In this document: piece after piece, positions 10,141 through 21,695 of the stretch
How positions within the stretch are numbered: position 1 is the first letter of the stretch
How the letters are laid out: every line of letters starts with the position of its first letter
NCBI GenBank assembly: GCA_032718475.1
Contig: JAUCBJ010000386.1
Span: forward strand, 1-54,828
Direction: 5' to 3'
Length of the DNA: 54,828 nt
Source: Nemertoderma westbladi
Taxonomy: Eukaryota; Xenacoelomorpha; Nemertodermatida; Nemertodermatidae
Made by a program: the position numbers and the translations under genes
Notes under the pieces: model-generated
What the model was told of the DNA's origin: nothing
What the model saw: only the letters and a program-made list of their open reading frames with translations
The model's database searches: none

Positions 10141-10519
10141 AGATAAGGTAGATAGTATGATAGCACAGGGGTAGCATTAGAGATTAAAGCCTTAGGGAGT
10201 GACAAGAGAGTGGAGAGGTAACTAGTGCGGAGTGCGAAGAGAGCGTGGGCGCAATTCAAGTGTGGGGGAGGAGAAGTGAGAGGAAGAGTGTGGGACGAGG
10301 AGGTCCGGGAGTATGCGAGAGTTGGAGTAGAGTGGTGAGAGTGTTGGGGAAACAAAAATTGTGTGAGAGAAGCGCACGATCGGCCCGACACGAGACGCCA
10401 GAGGGTAGTGACATCATACCCATAGGGAGCGGCCTGGAAAGCCGACTCCGAAAAAATAGACCCACCCCACACCCGATAATAGATCGGGATCCAGCGGAAT
10501 TGTAGCGCACTTGAGTTGG
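10141..10519 (+). other. 3' untranslated part of the LTR element
   Basis: Purine-rich complex sequence without a credible gene; the open frames on both strands around 10245-10510 are short and lack family features. A 6-bp perfect stem CCCGAT/ATCGGG with loop AATAG lies at 10472-10488. Confidence 0.5.
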
Positions 10520-10548
10520 ATGCTATCTTCTCACCGGGAAGATAGCAT
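10520..10548 (+). other. 11-bp hairpin before the polypurine tract
   Basis: ATGCTATCTTC (10520-10530) and GAAGATAGCAT (10538-10548) are perfect reverse complements around the loop TCACCGG. The stem touches the G-run that precedes the 3' LTR. It may mark the plus-strand primer region or act in RNA packaging; that role is inference. Confidence 0.7.
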
Positions 10549-10563
10549 GGGGGGGGGGGGGAG
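10549..10563 (+). other. polypurine tract (13 G then AG)
   Basis: A run of thirteen G followed by AG ends directly at the TG of the 3' LTR. Its position and all-purine content fit the plus-strand primer of LTR retrotransposons. A nearly pure G run is unusual, and its exact length may be uncertain because homopolymers are error-prone. Confidence 0.75.
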
Positions 10564-11095
10564 TGTTAGCTTATCCAATTCCGCTAACACAAACCCATAG
10601 AGTGAGCCATAAAGCAATATTGGGAGCCTATTGTCAGCCCAGTAAACGGGGACAATAGGCCCCAAAGGAGACACACACAATAAGGGTCAGGGGTTACTCC
10701 CCTGACAAGAGAGAGAACAGCAAGGGCGAAGGGAAGCACTTCAGAGGGGGGCAAAGGGTGCCAACAGGGGTATCAACCAATCAGAGGGGGGAAAGGCATC
10801 GATTGAGTAGCAATAAGGCCACCGTGCAATATAACCAGTTACCAGTAATCATACCGGTCAGTTATTCAGTTTACTCAGTCAGATCAGTAGGGTGGAACGG
10901 GGACTTCTGTCACCGTCCGCTACCGCCATCATACTTATATTACCTGTTGTGTCATACTATATCTATATCTATATATCAGACTATTATACCTTATACATAT
11001 AACCGAACACCAGAACTCTTTTACCTTTCACACACGGCGGGGACGCGTGGATAGAAAACCCAACGGATAAACCGGGATCCGTAGATCCCGTCACA
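10564..11095 (+). repeat. 3' LTR (532 bp)
   Basis: Same sequence as 3599-4135 apart from the missing five bases near 10995. It ends GATCCCGTCACA and is followed directly by the target duplication TGATT. The terminal 7-bp stem lies at 11073-11090. I saw no substitutions relative to the 5' LTR. Confidence 0.93.
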
Positions 11096-14000
11096 TGATT
11101 ATTCAATGTGGCTGGACCCACGCACGGAAAGTTAGCTGAAACATTACAGAAACTCGTGTATCTTAACTGATTATTCAGTGCAGCTGGATCCACGCACGGA
11201 AAGTTAGCTGAAACATTACAGAAACTTGTGTATCTTAACTGATTATTCAGTGCAGCTGGATCCACGCACAGAAAGTTAGCTGAAACATTACAGAAACTCG
11301 TGTATCTTAACTGATTATTCAGTGCAGCTGGATCCACGCACAGAAAGTTAGCTGAAACATTACAGAAACTCGTGTATCTTAACTGATTATTCAGTGCAGC
11401 TGGATCCACGCACAGAAAGTTAGCTGAAACATTACAGAAACTCGTGTATCTTAACTGATTATTCAGTGCAGCTGGATCCACGCACAGAAAGTTAGCTGAA
11501 ACATTACAGAAACTTGTGTATCTTAACTGATTATTCAGTGCAGCTGGATAAACGCACAGAAAGTTAGCTGAAACATTACAGAAACTCGTGTATCTTAACT
11601 GATTATTAAGTGTGGCTGGATCCACGCACAGAAAGTTAGCTGAAACATTACAGAAACTTGTGTATCTTAACTGATTATTCAGTGCAGCTGGATCCACGCA
11701 CAGAAAGTTAGCTGAAACATTACAGAAACTCGTGTATCTTAACTGATTATTCAGTGCAGCTGGATCCACGCACAGAAAGTTAGCTGAAACATTACAGAAA
11801 CTTGTGTATCTTAACTGATTATTCAGTGCAGCTGGATCCACGCACAGAAAGTTAGCTGAAACATTACAGAAACTCGTGTATCTTAACTGATTATTAAGTG
11901 TGGCTGGATCCAGGCACGGAAAGTTAGCTGAAACAATACAAAAACTCGTGCATCTTAACTGATTATTCAGTGTGGCTGGACCCACGCACGGAAAGTTAGC
12001 TGAAACAATACAAAAACTCGTGTATCTTGACTGATTATTCAGTGTGGCTGGATCCACGCACAGAAAGTTAGCTGAAACAATACAAAAACTCGTGCATCTT
12101 AAATGATTATTCAGTGCAGCTGGACCCACGCACAGAAAGTTAGCTGAAACAATACAGAAACTCGTGTATCTTGACTGATTATTCAGTGCAGCTGGATCCA
12201 CGCACGGAAAGTTAGCTGAAACAATACAGAAACTCGTGTATCTTGACTGATTATTCAGTGTGGCTGGATCCACGCACAGAAAGTTAGCTGAAACAATACA
12301 AAAACTCGTGCATCTTAACTGATTATTCAGTGTGGCTGGACCCACGCACGGAAAGTTAGCTGAAACATTACAGAAACTCGTGTATCTTAACTGATTATTC
12401 AGTGCAGCTGGATCCACGCACAGAAAGTTAGCTGAAACAATACAAAAACTCGTGCATCTTAACTGATTATTCAGTGTGGCTGGACCCACGCACGGAAAGT
12501 TAGCTGAAACATTACAGAAACTCGTGTATCTTAACTGATTATTCAGTGCAGCTGGACCCACGCACGGAAAGTTAGCTGATACATTACAGAAACTCGTGTA
12601 TCTTAACTGATTATTCAGTGCAGCTGGACCCACGCACGGAAAGTTAGCTGAAACATTACAGAAACTCGTGTATCTTAACTGATTATTCAGTGCAGCTGGA
12701 CCCACGCACGGAAAGTTAGCTGAAACATTACAGAAACTCGTGTATCTTGACTGATTATTCAGTGTGGCTGGATCCACGCACGGAAAGTTAGCTGAAACAA
12801 TACAGAAACTCGTGTATCTTGACTGATTATTCAGTGTGGCTGGATCCACGCACAGAAAGTTAGCTGAAACAATACAAAAACTCGTGCATCTTAACTGATT
12901 ATTCAGTGTGGCTGGACCCACGCACGGAAAGTTAGCTGAAACATTACAGAAACTCGTGTATCTTGACTGATTATTCAGTGTGGCTGGATCCACGCACAGA
13001 AAGTTAGCTGAAACAATACAGAAACTCGTGTATCTTGACTGATTATTCAGTGCAGCCGGATCCACGCACGGAAAGTTAGCTGAAACAATACTGATACTCG
13101 TGTATCTTTACTGATTATTCAGTGCAGCTGGATCCACGCACGGAAAGTTAGCTGAAACAATACAGAAACTCGTGTATCTTGACTGATTATTCAGTGCAGC
13201 TGGATCCACGCACGGAAAGTTAGCTGAAACAATACAGAAACTCGTGTATCTTGACTGATTATTCAGTGTGGCTGGATCCACGCACAGAAAGTTAGCTGAA
13301 ACAATACAAAAACTCGTGCATCTTAACTGATTATTCAGTGTGGCTGGACCCACGCACGGAAAGTTAGCTGAAACATTACAGAAACTCGTGTATCTTAACT
13401 GATTATTCAGTGCAGCTGGATCCACGCACAGAAAGTTAGCTGAAACAATACAAAAACTCGTGCATCTTAACTGATTATTCAGTGTGGCTGGACCCACGCA
13501 CGGAAAGTTAGCTGAAACATTACAGAAACTCATGTATCTTAACTGATTATTCAGTGCAGCTGGACCCACGCACGGAAAGTTAGCTGAAACATTACAGAAA
13601 CTCGTGTATCTTAACTGATTATTCAGTGCAGCTGGATCCACGCATAGAAAGTTAGCTGAAACAATACAAAAACTCGTGCATCTTAACTGATTATTCAGTG
13701 TGGCTGGACCCACGCACGGAAAGTTAGCTGAAACATTACAGAAACTCGTGTATCTTAACTGATTATTCAGTGCAGCTGGATCCACGCATAGAAAGTTAGC
13801 TGAAACAATACAAAAACTCGTGCATCTTAACTGATTATTCAGTGTGGCTGGACCCACGCACGGAAAGTTAGCTGAAACAATACAAAAACTCGTGCATCTT
13901 AACTGATTATTCAGTGTGGCTGGACCCACGCACGGAAAGTTAGCTGAAACAATACAAAAACTCGTGCATCTTAACTGATTATTCAGTGTGGCTGGACCCA

Positions 14001-17000
14001 CGCACGGAAAGTTAGCTGAAACAATACAAAAACTCGTGCATCTTAACTGATTATTCAGTGTGGCTGGACCCACGCACGGAAAGTTAGCTGAAACATTACA
14101 GAAACTCGTGTATCTTAACTGATTATTCAGTGCAGCTGGATCCACGCACGGAAAGTTAGCTGAAACATTACAGAAACTTGTGTATCTTAACTGATTATTC
14201 AGTGTGGCTGGACCCACGCACGGAAAGTTAGCTGAAACATTACAGAAACTCGTGTATCTTAACTGATTATTCAGTGCAGCTGGATCCACGCACGGAAAGT
14301 TAGCTGAAACAATACAAAAACTCGTGCATCTTAACTGATTATTCAGTGTGGCTGGACCCAGGCACGGAAAGTTAGCTGAAACAATACAAAAACTCGTGCA
14401 TCTTAACTGATTATTCAGTGTGGCTGGACCCACGCACGGAAAGTTAGCTGAAACAATACAAAAACTCGTGCATCTTAACTGATTATTCAGTGTGGCTGGA
14501 CCCACGCACGGAAAGTTAGCTGAAACATTACAGAAACTCGTGTATCTTAACTGATTATTCAGTGCAGCTGGACCCACGCACGGAAAGTTAGCTGAAACAT
14601 TACAGAAACTCGTGTATCTTAACTGATTATTCAGTGCAGCTGGACCCACGCACGGAAAGTTAGCTGAAACATTACAGAAACTCGTGTATCTTAACTGATT
14701 ATTCAGTGCAGCTGGACCCACGCACGGAAAGTTAGCTGAAACATTACAGAAACTCGTGTATCTTGACTGATTATTCAGTGTGGCTGGATCCACGCACGGA
14801 AAGTTAGCTGAAACAATACAGAAACTCGTGTATCTTGACTGATTATTCAGTGTGGCTGGATCCACGCACAGAAAGTTAGCTGAAACAATACAAAAACTCG
14901 TGCATCTTAACTGATTATTCAGTGTGGCTGGACCCACGCACGGAAAGTTAGCTGAAACATTACAGAAACTCGTGTATCTTGACTGATTATTCAGTGTGGC
15001 TGGATCCACGCACAGAAAGTTAGCTGAAACAATACAGAAACTCGTGTATCTTGACTGATTATTCAGTGCAGCCGGATCCACGCACGGAAAGTTAGCTGAA
15101 ACAATACAGAAACTCGTGTATCTTGACTGATTATTCAGTGTGGCTGGATCCACGCACAGAAAGTTAGCTGAAACAATACAAAAACTCGTGCATCTTAACT
15201 GATTATTCAGTGTTGCTGGACCCACGCACGGAAAGTTAGCTGAAACATTACAGAAACTCGTGTATCTTAACTGATTATTCAGTGCAGCTGGATCCACGCA
15301 CAGAAAGTTAGCTGAAACAATACAAAAACTCGTGCATCTTAACTGATTATTCAGTGTGGCTGGACCCACGCACGGAAAGTTAGCTGAAACATTACAGAAA
15401 CTCATGTATCTTAACTGATTATTCAGTGCAGCTGGACCCACGCACGGAAAGTTAGCTGAAACAATACAGAAACTCGTGTATCTTGACTGATTATTCAGTG
15501 TGGCTGGATCCACGCACAGAAAGTTAGCTGAAACAATACAAAAACTCGTGCATCTTAACTGATTATTCAGTGTGGCTGGATCCACGCACGGAAAGTTAGC
15601 TGAAACAATACAGAAACTCGTGTATCTTGACTGATTATTCAGTGTGGCTGGATCCACGCACAGAAAGTTAGCTGAAACAATACAAAAACTCGTGCATCTT
15701 AACTGATTATTCAGTGTGGCTGGATCCACGCACGGAAAGTTAGCTGAAACAATACAGAAACTCGTGTATCTTGACTGATTATTCAGTGTGGCTGGATCCA
15801 CGCACAGAAAGTTAGCTGAAACAATACAAAAACTCGTGCATCTTAACTGATTATTCAGTGTGGCTGGATCCACGCACGGAAAGTTAGCTGAAACAATACA
15901 GAAACTCGTGTATCTTGACTGATTATTCAGTGCAGCTGGATCCACGCACGGAAAGTTAGCTGAAACAATACAGAAACTCGTGTATCTTGACTGATTATTC
16001 AGTGTGGCTGGATCCACGCACAGAAAGTTAGCTGAAACAATACAAAAACTCGTGCATCTTAACTGATTATTCAGTGTGGCTGGACCCACGCACGGAAAGT
16101 TAGCTGAAACATTACAGAAACTCGTGTATCTTAACTGATTATTCAGTGCAGCTGGATCCACGCACAGAAAGTTAGCTGAAACAATACAAAAACTCGTGCA
16201 TCTTAACTGATTATTCAGTGTGGCTGGACCCACGCACGGAAAGTTAGCTGAAACATTACAGAAACTCATGTATCTTAACTGATTATTCAGTGCAGCTGGA
16301 CCCACGCACGGAAAGTTAGCTGAAACATTACAGAAACTCGTGTATCTTAACTGATTATTCAGTGCAGCTGGACCCAGGCACGGAAAGTTAGCTGAAACAT
16401 TACAGAAACTCGTGTATCTTAACTGATTATTCAGTGCAGCTGGACCCACGCACGGAAAGTTAGCTGAAACAATACAGAAACTCGTGTATCTTGACTGATT
16501 ATTCAGTTGGCTGGATCCACGCACAGAAAGTTAGCTGAAACAATACAAAAACTCGTGCATCTTAACTGATTATTCAGTGTGGCTGGACCCACGCACGGAA
16601 AGTTAGCTGAAACATTACAGAAACTTGTGTATCTTAACTGATTATTCAGTGCAGCTGGACCCACGCACGGAAAGTTAGCTGAAACATTACAGAAACTCGT
16701 GTATCTTAACTGATTATTCAGTGCAGCTGGATCCACGCACAGAAAGTTAGCTGAAACAATACAAAAACTCGTGCATCTTAACTGATTATTCAGTGTGGCT
16801 GGATCCACGCACGGAAAGTTAGCTGAAACAATACAGAAACTCGTGTATATTGACTGATTATTCAGTGTGGCTGGATCCACGCACGGAAAGTTAGCTGAAA
16901 CAATACAGAAACTCGTGTATATTGACTGATTATTCAGTGTGGCTGGATCCAGGCACGGAAAGTTAGCTGAAACAATACAAAAACTCGTGTATCTTAACTG

Positions 17001-17355
17001 ATTATTAAGTATGGCTGGATCCACGCACGGAAAGTTAGCTGAAACAATACAAAAACTCGTGTATCTTAACTGATTATTAAGTATGGCTGGATCCACGCAC
17101 GGAAAGTTAGCTGAAACAATACAAAAACTCGCGCATCTTAACTGATTATTAAGTGTGGCTGGATCCAGGCACGGAAAGTTAGCTGAAACAATACAAAAAG
17201 TCGTGTATCTTAACTGATTATTAAGCGTGGCTGGATCCAGGCACGGAAAGTTAGCTGAAACAATACAAAAAGTCGTGTATATTGACTGATTATTCAGTGT
17301 GGCTGGATCCAGGCACGGAAAGTTAGCTGAAACAATACAGAAACTCGTGTATCTT
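11096..17355. repeat. 72-bp minisatellite, block B (about 87 copies)
   Basis: Same unit as block A. The first roughly 2.8 kb follow block A variant by variant at a constant shift of 11030 bp (for example GGATAAACG at 517/11547 and CTGATACTCG at 2061/13091). Less the 7,497-bp element and the 5-bp duplication, the shift is 3,528 bp, exactly 49 units. Inside block B a 28-unit shift (2,016 bp) relates 13052 to 15068 (CAGCCGG marker). The last units, 16800-17355, are the most divergent, as expected at an array edge. On the gene strand the array starts about 60 bp after the donor of exon 17607-17418. Confidence 0.95.
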
Positions 17356-17417
17356 AGCAGGTAATTTCACCGTATTCACGCACAGAATGTCGTGTATATT
17401 ATTCAATAAATAATTAC

Positions 17418-17607
17418 CTCCGACTGATGTTATCTCCGCGTCGCAGATAGTGAACTCATCCGGTACGTCTACAATGAGTACGTATTTAGCGGTGACCCCT
17501 GGCGGTAGTACCGCGCTAACGTGGTACGTCTTTACGTCCATGTAATCCACCGTGTTGGCCCCACTCTCCTGTATCACGGACGCCCGCTGCAACCAGTCCA
17601 TTTGAAT
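17418..17607 (-). CDS. exon 5 of the minus-strand modular protein gene
   Basis: This 190-bp exon runs from an acceptor TTTACTCAG to a donor GGAG|GTAATT; it enters in phase 0 and leaves in phase 1. It encodes 63 residues, including PPGVTAKYVLIVDVPDEF and CDAEITSVG. Alternating hydrophobic residues and the phrases PPGVT and ITSVG resemble modular extracellular beta-sandwich (DUF11-like) repeats as I recall them; no search was possible. Codon use and complexity differ clearly from the neighbouring satellite. The entry phase matches the exit phase of exon 19238-19047. The 72-bp satellite begins about 60 bp into the following intron. The open frame runs past the donor for 31 codons, so a longer exon is possible but less likely. 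Confidence 0.6.
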
Positions 17608-17960
17608 CTGAGTAAACGTAACAGTGGATTAAATAAGTTGAAACAATCAAAGCGATACATTGATATTGGTTGTAGAAATTGAAAGTTTTAGTCATACAAA
17701 GATGCATAATATGTACCTAAACACGACAGATTCCAACATACCAACCAACAAGCATGTATTATATATCTTACTCGTAGCCATCTCAAAGACTTACGAATTA
17801 ATTCGTTCACGTTCAGAATCACGTTCATTGTGGCTCAACACATTTATTTTTAGTTACATATTCACATCACACATTATAAACACAGACACCCAAGAAATTG
17901 AGACATTTTTGTTAATTAATAGTAAAGAAAATCTTCAGATATTTATAAACCTTGATGATC

Positions 17961-18217
17961 GCAGTGGCCGAGTGGATACGGCGCCTGAACTGCTTACACA
18001 ATAGTGTTTGGTGGTGCAGGTTCGAATCCGACTAAAGGCTGTAGAAATTTCGCACTGTTGTATCCCTAGGCAAGACACTTTAGACATTAGTGCCTACGCC
18101 AACCCAGCGGTATAATGGGAACCTGGCTTTGCTGGGGTAATGATAATAAAAGCGCTTTGAGTATGCTGAGCGTAGAAAAGCGCTATATAAATAACCAATA
18201 TTATTATTATTATTATT
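17961..18217 (+). mobile_element. tRNA-derived SINE
   Basis: The head contains RNA polymerase III boxes: A-box-like TGGCCGAGTGG at about 17965 and B-box GGTTCGAATCC at about 18019, spaced as in a tRNA with a long variable arm (Ser/Leu type). A body with ATCCCTAGGCAAGACACTTT and a tail AAGCGCTATATAAAT followed by (ATT)n complete the usual structure. ATGATC flanks it at 17955-17960 and 18218-18223, a plausible short target duplication. It lies in the intron between exons 4 and 5, opposite to the gene. It encodes no protein and depends on a LINE partner. Confidence 0.75.
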
Positions 18218-18223
18218 ATGATC

Positions 18224-19046
18224 ATTTCCAAATATATTTGTTAAGGGAGGGGGTGGGGGGTACACCATTTTCGGACAACTCTTCGATTTATCACTCTCAG
18301 CGTTTCAAAACTGTTTGGTTTTGGCTATAATTTGGAAAATAGGTACCTAAGATGCTATTCTAGATGACAGGTCAGAAAATTTTTATTTTTCGCTATTTAA
18401 TATTAGTTAATACTAGTTAATAATAAAAAAAACGCAGTTGCGCTTAAAACCCTAAGGATTTTACAGTTTTGAATCTAATCACATGAAAGTTTTTTATATG
18501 ATAGATCAAAGATGGGGCAACATAACTATCAGGCGAAATTTTGTGAAAATAATTCTGCACCGCTAGGTGGCGCTGCAAATTTATGCAAATTTTTTAGGTT
18601 TGTTATAAATAGTATTAAATTTTATTAACAAAAAATTTAGAAACGTTGTCTGATACTTTTATGCAAGGTGGCTATGTTGACACCCACAGAAATTTTCAGA
18701 CTATTTGCTCAAAAATTGTAGAAGTAGTAGGGTTTTGAAGTTGACAATTTCATTAAAAAAATATTTGGAGATAATCGACCTTTCATTATACATAGTAATA
18801 GTAATTTCAATAGGTCCCTAAATGGAAATTGTTATAACTTGAAAACTAAAAGAGCTATTAAATAGCGGTTTTCAGATTTGGAAACACCATTTAATCGTGC
18901 ATTATAATAGATCATAGAAATAATGTCGACATATTTTGTACCCCCCCCCCCCCCCCCCCCTTAATGATCTCACAAGATTTCTACTTATGTACGAATGAAT
19001 GAACTGAATAAAGTATTCGATGAGGCTCTACAGCGGTGCGACTCAC
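18224..19046. other. intron 4 remainder with 20-C run
   Basis: AT-rich intronic sequence between the SINE and exon 19238-19047. It contains a GGGAGGGGGTGGGGGG stretch at about 18244, a phrase CTAGGTGGCGCTGC near 18564 of the kind seen in old transposon copies, and an uninterrupted run of 20 C at 18941-18960. I could not assign it to a named repeat and see no gene. Confidence 0.4.
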
Positions 19047-19238
19047 TCTAGTTAACTCAATTTTAGCTGGAGGGTTTCCGGAAGCCACGAATTCTACGGG
19101 TTTCAGGATTATTTCAGGAATTCCGGGTCCGATTTCGATACTGGCGTCTACAGCAACCACAGGAGGGTCCTGGTTGTTTATAGGTTCTATTGCAACTCCC
19201 AACAGATCGAAAGCGATGGCAACTTCCAGACGATTCTC
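19047..19238 (-). CDS. exon 4 of the minus-strand modular protein gene
   Basis: This 192-bp exon lies between acceptor GATTTTTAG and donor AGA|GTGAGT and is in phase 0 at both ends, giving 64 residues. It begins ENRLEVAIAFDLLGV and contains AIEPINNQDPPVVAVDASIE, a β-strand-rich text. The phrase P-I-N-N-x-D-P-P recalls linkers between CSPG/FREM or DUF11-like modules, but the match is loose. Joined to exon 3 it reads LIHND-ENRLEVAIAF without a frame change. The reading frame stays open to 18981, so the donor choice rests on the GTGAGT consensus and on phase agreement with exon 5. The intron before it is 24.7 kb and nearly all minisatellite. Confidence 0.6.
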
Positions 19239-19399
19239 CTAAAAATCACAATTATTCTATTTATTGGGGTTTTATTAATATTATAACTTATTATAAGGTA
19301 ATAATATATTATCTAATATATTTTACTCATGGGTCCCCTGAAAACATCTAACCGATCTTGACTTTGCTGATGATCTTGGTTTACTGTCAGAGACATTGG

Positions 19400-21686
19400 G
19401 GAAAGTACAGAAGCTGCATCCATCGTTGGTGGGAGTACAGAAGCTGCATCAATCGTTGGTGGGAGTACAGAAGCTGCATCCATCCATCGTTGGTGGGATA
19501 ACAGAAGCTGCATCCACCGTTGGTGGGAGTACAGAAGCTGCATCCATCGTTGGTGGGAGTACAGAAGCTGCATCCATCGTTGGTGGGAGTACAGAAACTG
19601 CATCCATCGTTGGTGGGAGTACAGAAGCTGCATCCATCCATCGTTGGTGGGAGTACAGAAGCTGCATCCATCGTTGGTGGGAGTACATGAGCTGTATCCA
19701 TCGTTGGTGGGAGTACAGAAGCTGCATCCATTGTTGGTGGTAGTACAGAAGCTGAATCCATTGTTGGTGGGAGTACACAAGCTGCATCCATCGTTGATGG
19801 GAGTACAGAAGCTGCATCCATCCATAGTTGGTGGGAGTACAGAAGCTGCATCCATCCATCGTTGGTGGGAGTACAGAAGCTGCATCCATCGTTGGTGGGA
19901 GTACAGAAGCTGCATCCATCGTTGGTGGGAGTACAGAAGCTGCATCCATCCATCGTTGGTGGGAGTATAGAAGCTGCATCCATTCATCGTTGGTGGGAGT
20001 ACAGAAGCTGCATCCATCCATCGTTGGTGCGAGTACAGAAGCTGCATCCATCGTTGGTGGTAGTACAGAAGCTGCATCCATCGGTGGTAGGAGTACAGAA
20101 GCTGCATCCATCGTTGGTGGGAGTACAGAAGCTGCATCCATCCATCGTTGGTGGGAGTGCAGAAGCTGCATCCATTCATCGTTGGTGGGAGTACAGAAGC
20201 TGCATCCATCCATCGTTGGTGGGAGTACAGAAGCTGCATCCATCGTTGGTGGGAGTACAGAAGCTGCATCCATCGTTGGTGGGAGTACAGAAGCTGCATC
20301 CATCGTTGGTGGGAGTACAGAAGCTGCATCCATCCATCGTTGGTGGGAGTACAGAAGCTGCATCCATCGTTGGTGGGAGTACAGAAGCTGCATCCATCCA
20401 TCGTTGGTGGGAGTACAGAACCTTGAGCCATTGTTGGTGGGAGTACAGAAGCTGCATCCATCGTTGGTGGGAGTAGAGAAGCTGCATCCATTCATCGTTG
20501 GTGGGAGTACAGAAGCTGCATCCATCCATCGTTGGTGGGAGTACAGAAGCTGGATCCATCCATCGTTGGTGGGAGTACAGAAGCTGCATCCATCGTTGGT
20601 GGGAGTACAGAAGCTGCATCCATCGTTGGTGGGAGTACAGAAGCTGCATCCCTCCATCGGTGGTGGGAGTACAGAACCTGCATCCATTGTTGGTGGGAGT
20701 ACAGAAGCTGCATCCATCGTTGGTGGGAGTACAGAAGCTGCATCAATCGTTGGTGGGAGTACAGAAGCTGCAACCATCGTTGGTGGGAGTACAGAAGCTG
20801 CATCCATCGTTGGTGGGAGTACAGAAGCTGCATCCATCGTTGGTCGGAGTACGGAAGCTGCATCCATCGTTGGTGGGAGTACAGAAGCTGCATCCATCGT
20901 TGGTGGGAGTACAGAAGCTGCATCCATCGTTGGTGGGAGTGGAGTACAGAATCTGCATCCATCGTTGGTGGGAGTACAGAAGCTGCATCCATCCATCGTT
21001 GGTGGGAGTACAGAAGCTGCATCCATTATTGGTGGGAGTACTGAACCTGCATCCATTGTTGGTGGGAGTACAGCAGCTGCATCCATCGTTGGTGGGAGTA
21101 CAGAAGCTGCACCCATCGTTGGTGGGAGTACAGAAGCTGCATCCATCCATCGTTGGTGGGAGTACAGAACCTGCATCCATTATTGGTGGGAGTACAGAAG
21201 CTGCATCCATCGTTGGTGGGAGTACTGAACCTGCATCCATTGTTGGTGGGAGTACAGAAGCTGCATCCATCGTTGGTGGGAGTACAGAAGCTGCATCCAT
21301 CGTTGGTGGGAGTACTGAAGCTGCATCCATCGTTGGTGGGAGTACAGAAGCTGCATCCATCGTTGGTGGGAGTACAGAAGCTGCATCCATCGTTGGTGGG
21401 AGTACAGAAGCTGCATCCATCGTTGGTGGGAGTACAGCAGCTGCATCCATCGTTGGTGGGAGTACAGAAGCTGCACCCATCGTTGGTGGGAGTACAAAAG
21501 CTGCATCCATCCATCGTTGGTGGGAGTACAGAACCTGCATCCATTATTGGTGGGAGTACTGAACCTGCATCCATTGTTGGTGGGAGTACAGAAGCTGTAT
21601 CCATCGTTGGTGGGAGTACAGAAGCTGCATCCATCCATCGTTGGTGGGAGTACAGAACCTGCATCCATTATTGGTGGGAGTATTAT
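19400..21686. repeat. 30/34-bp minisatellite (about 74 copies)
   Basis: The plus-strand unit is about 30 bp (GTTGGTGGGAGTACAGAAGC then TGCATCCATC). Many copies carry one extra CATC, giving 34-bp units that shift the reading frame each time. Frequent changes are GAACC for GAAGC, CATTG or CATTA for CATCG, and GTGGTA for GTGGGA. It directly adjoins the 33-bp array at about 21690 and ends about 160 bp before the acceptor of exon 19238-19047. The many overlapping open frames on both strands follow from the repeat and are not genes. Confidence 0.93.
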
Positions 21687-21695
21687 TGGGGTATT

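Larger units (their letters stand above)
3599..11095 (+). mobile_element. non-autonomous BEL/Pao-like LTR retrotransposon
   Basis: The element is 7,497 bp, bounded by TG...CA LTRs of 537 and 532 bp and a 5-bp duplication TGATT, inserted in a 72-bp satellite unit. Inside are a gag-like reading frame with two zinc knuckles (4225-8005), a long stretch of hairpin-rich non-coding repeats (about 8080-10140), an 11-bp hairpin and a G-rich tract just before the 3' LTR. I find no protease, reverse transcriptase, RNase H or integrase in any frame, so pol is missing and the element must be moved in trans. The zinc-knuckle pair has the spacing seen in BEL/Pao Gag proteins, so I assign it there; Gypsy cannot be fully excluded without pol. 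Apart from one 5-bp indel I see no differences between the LTRs, which points to a recent insertion. Confidence 0.9.

Noticed and set aside
10984-17096. long 24-residue-repeat proteins on the minus strand in the 72-bp arrays
   Set aside because: The frame follows from a unit length divisible by three; there are no start context, signal peptide or splice borders, and frames break at indel units (16503, 13080).
1-17355. CRISPR-like array
   Set aside because: Units are contiguous with no unique spacers, and the window is eukaryotic.
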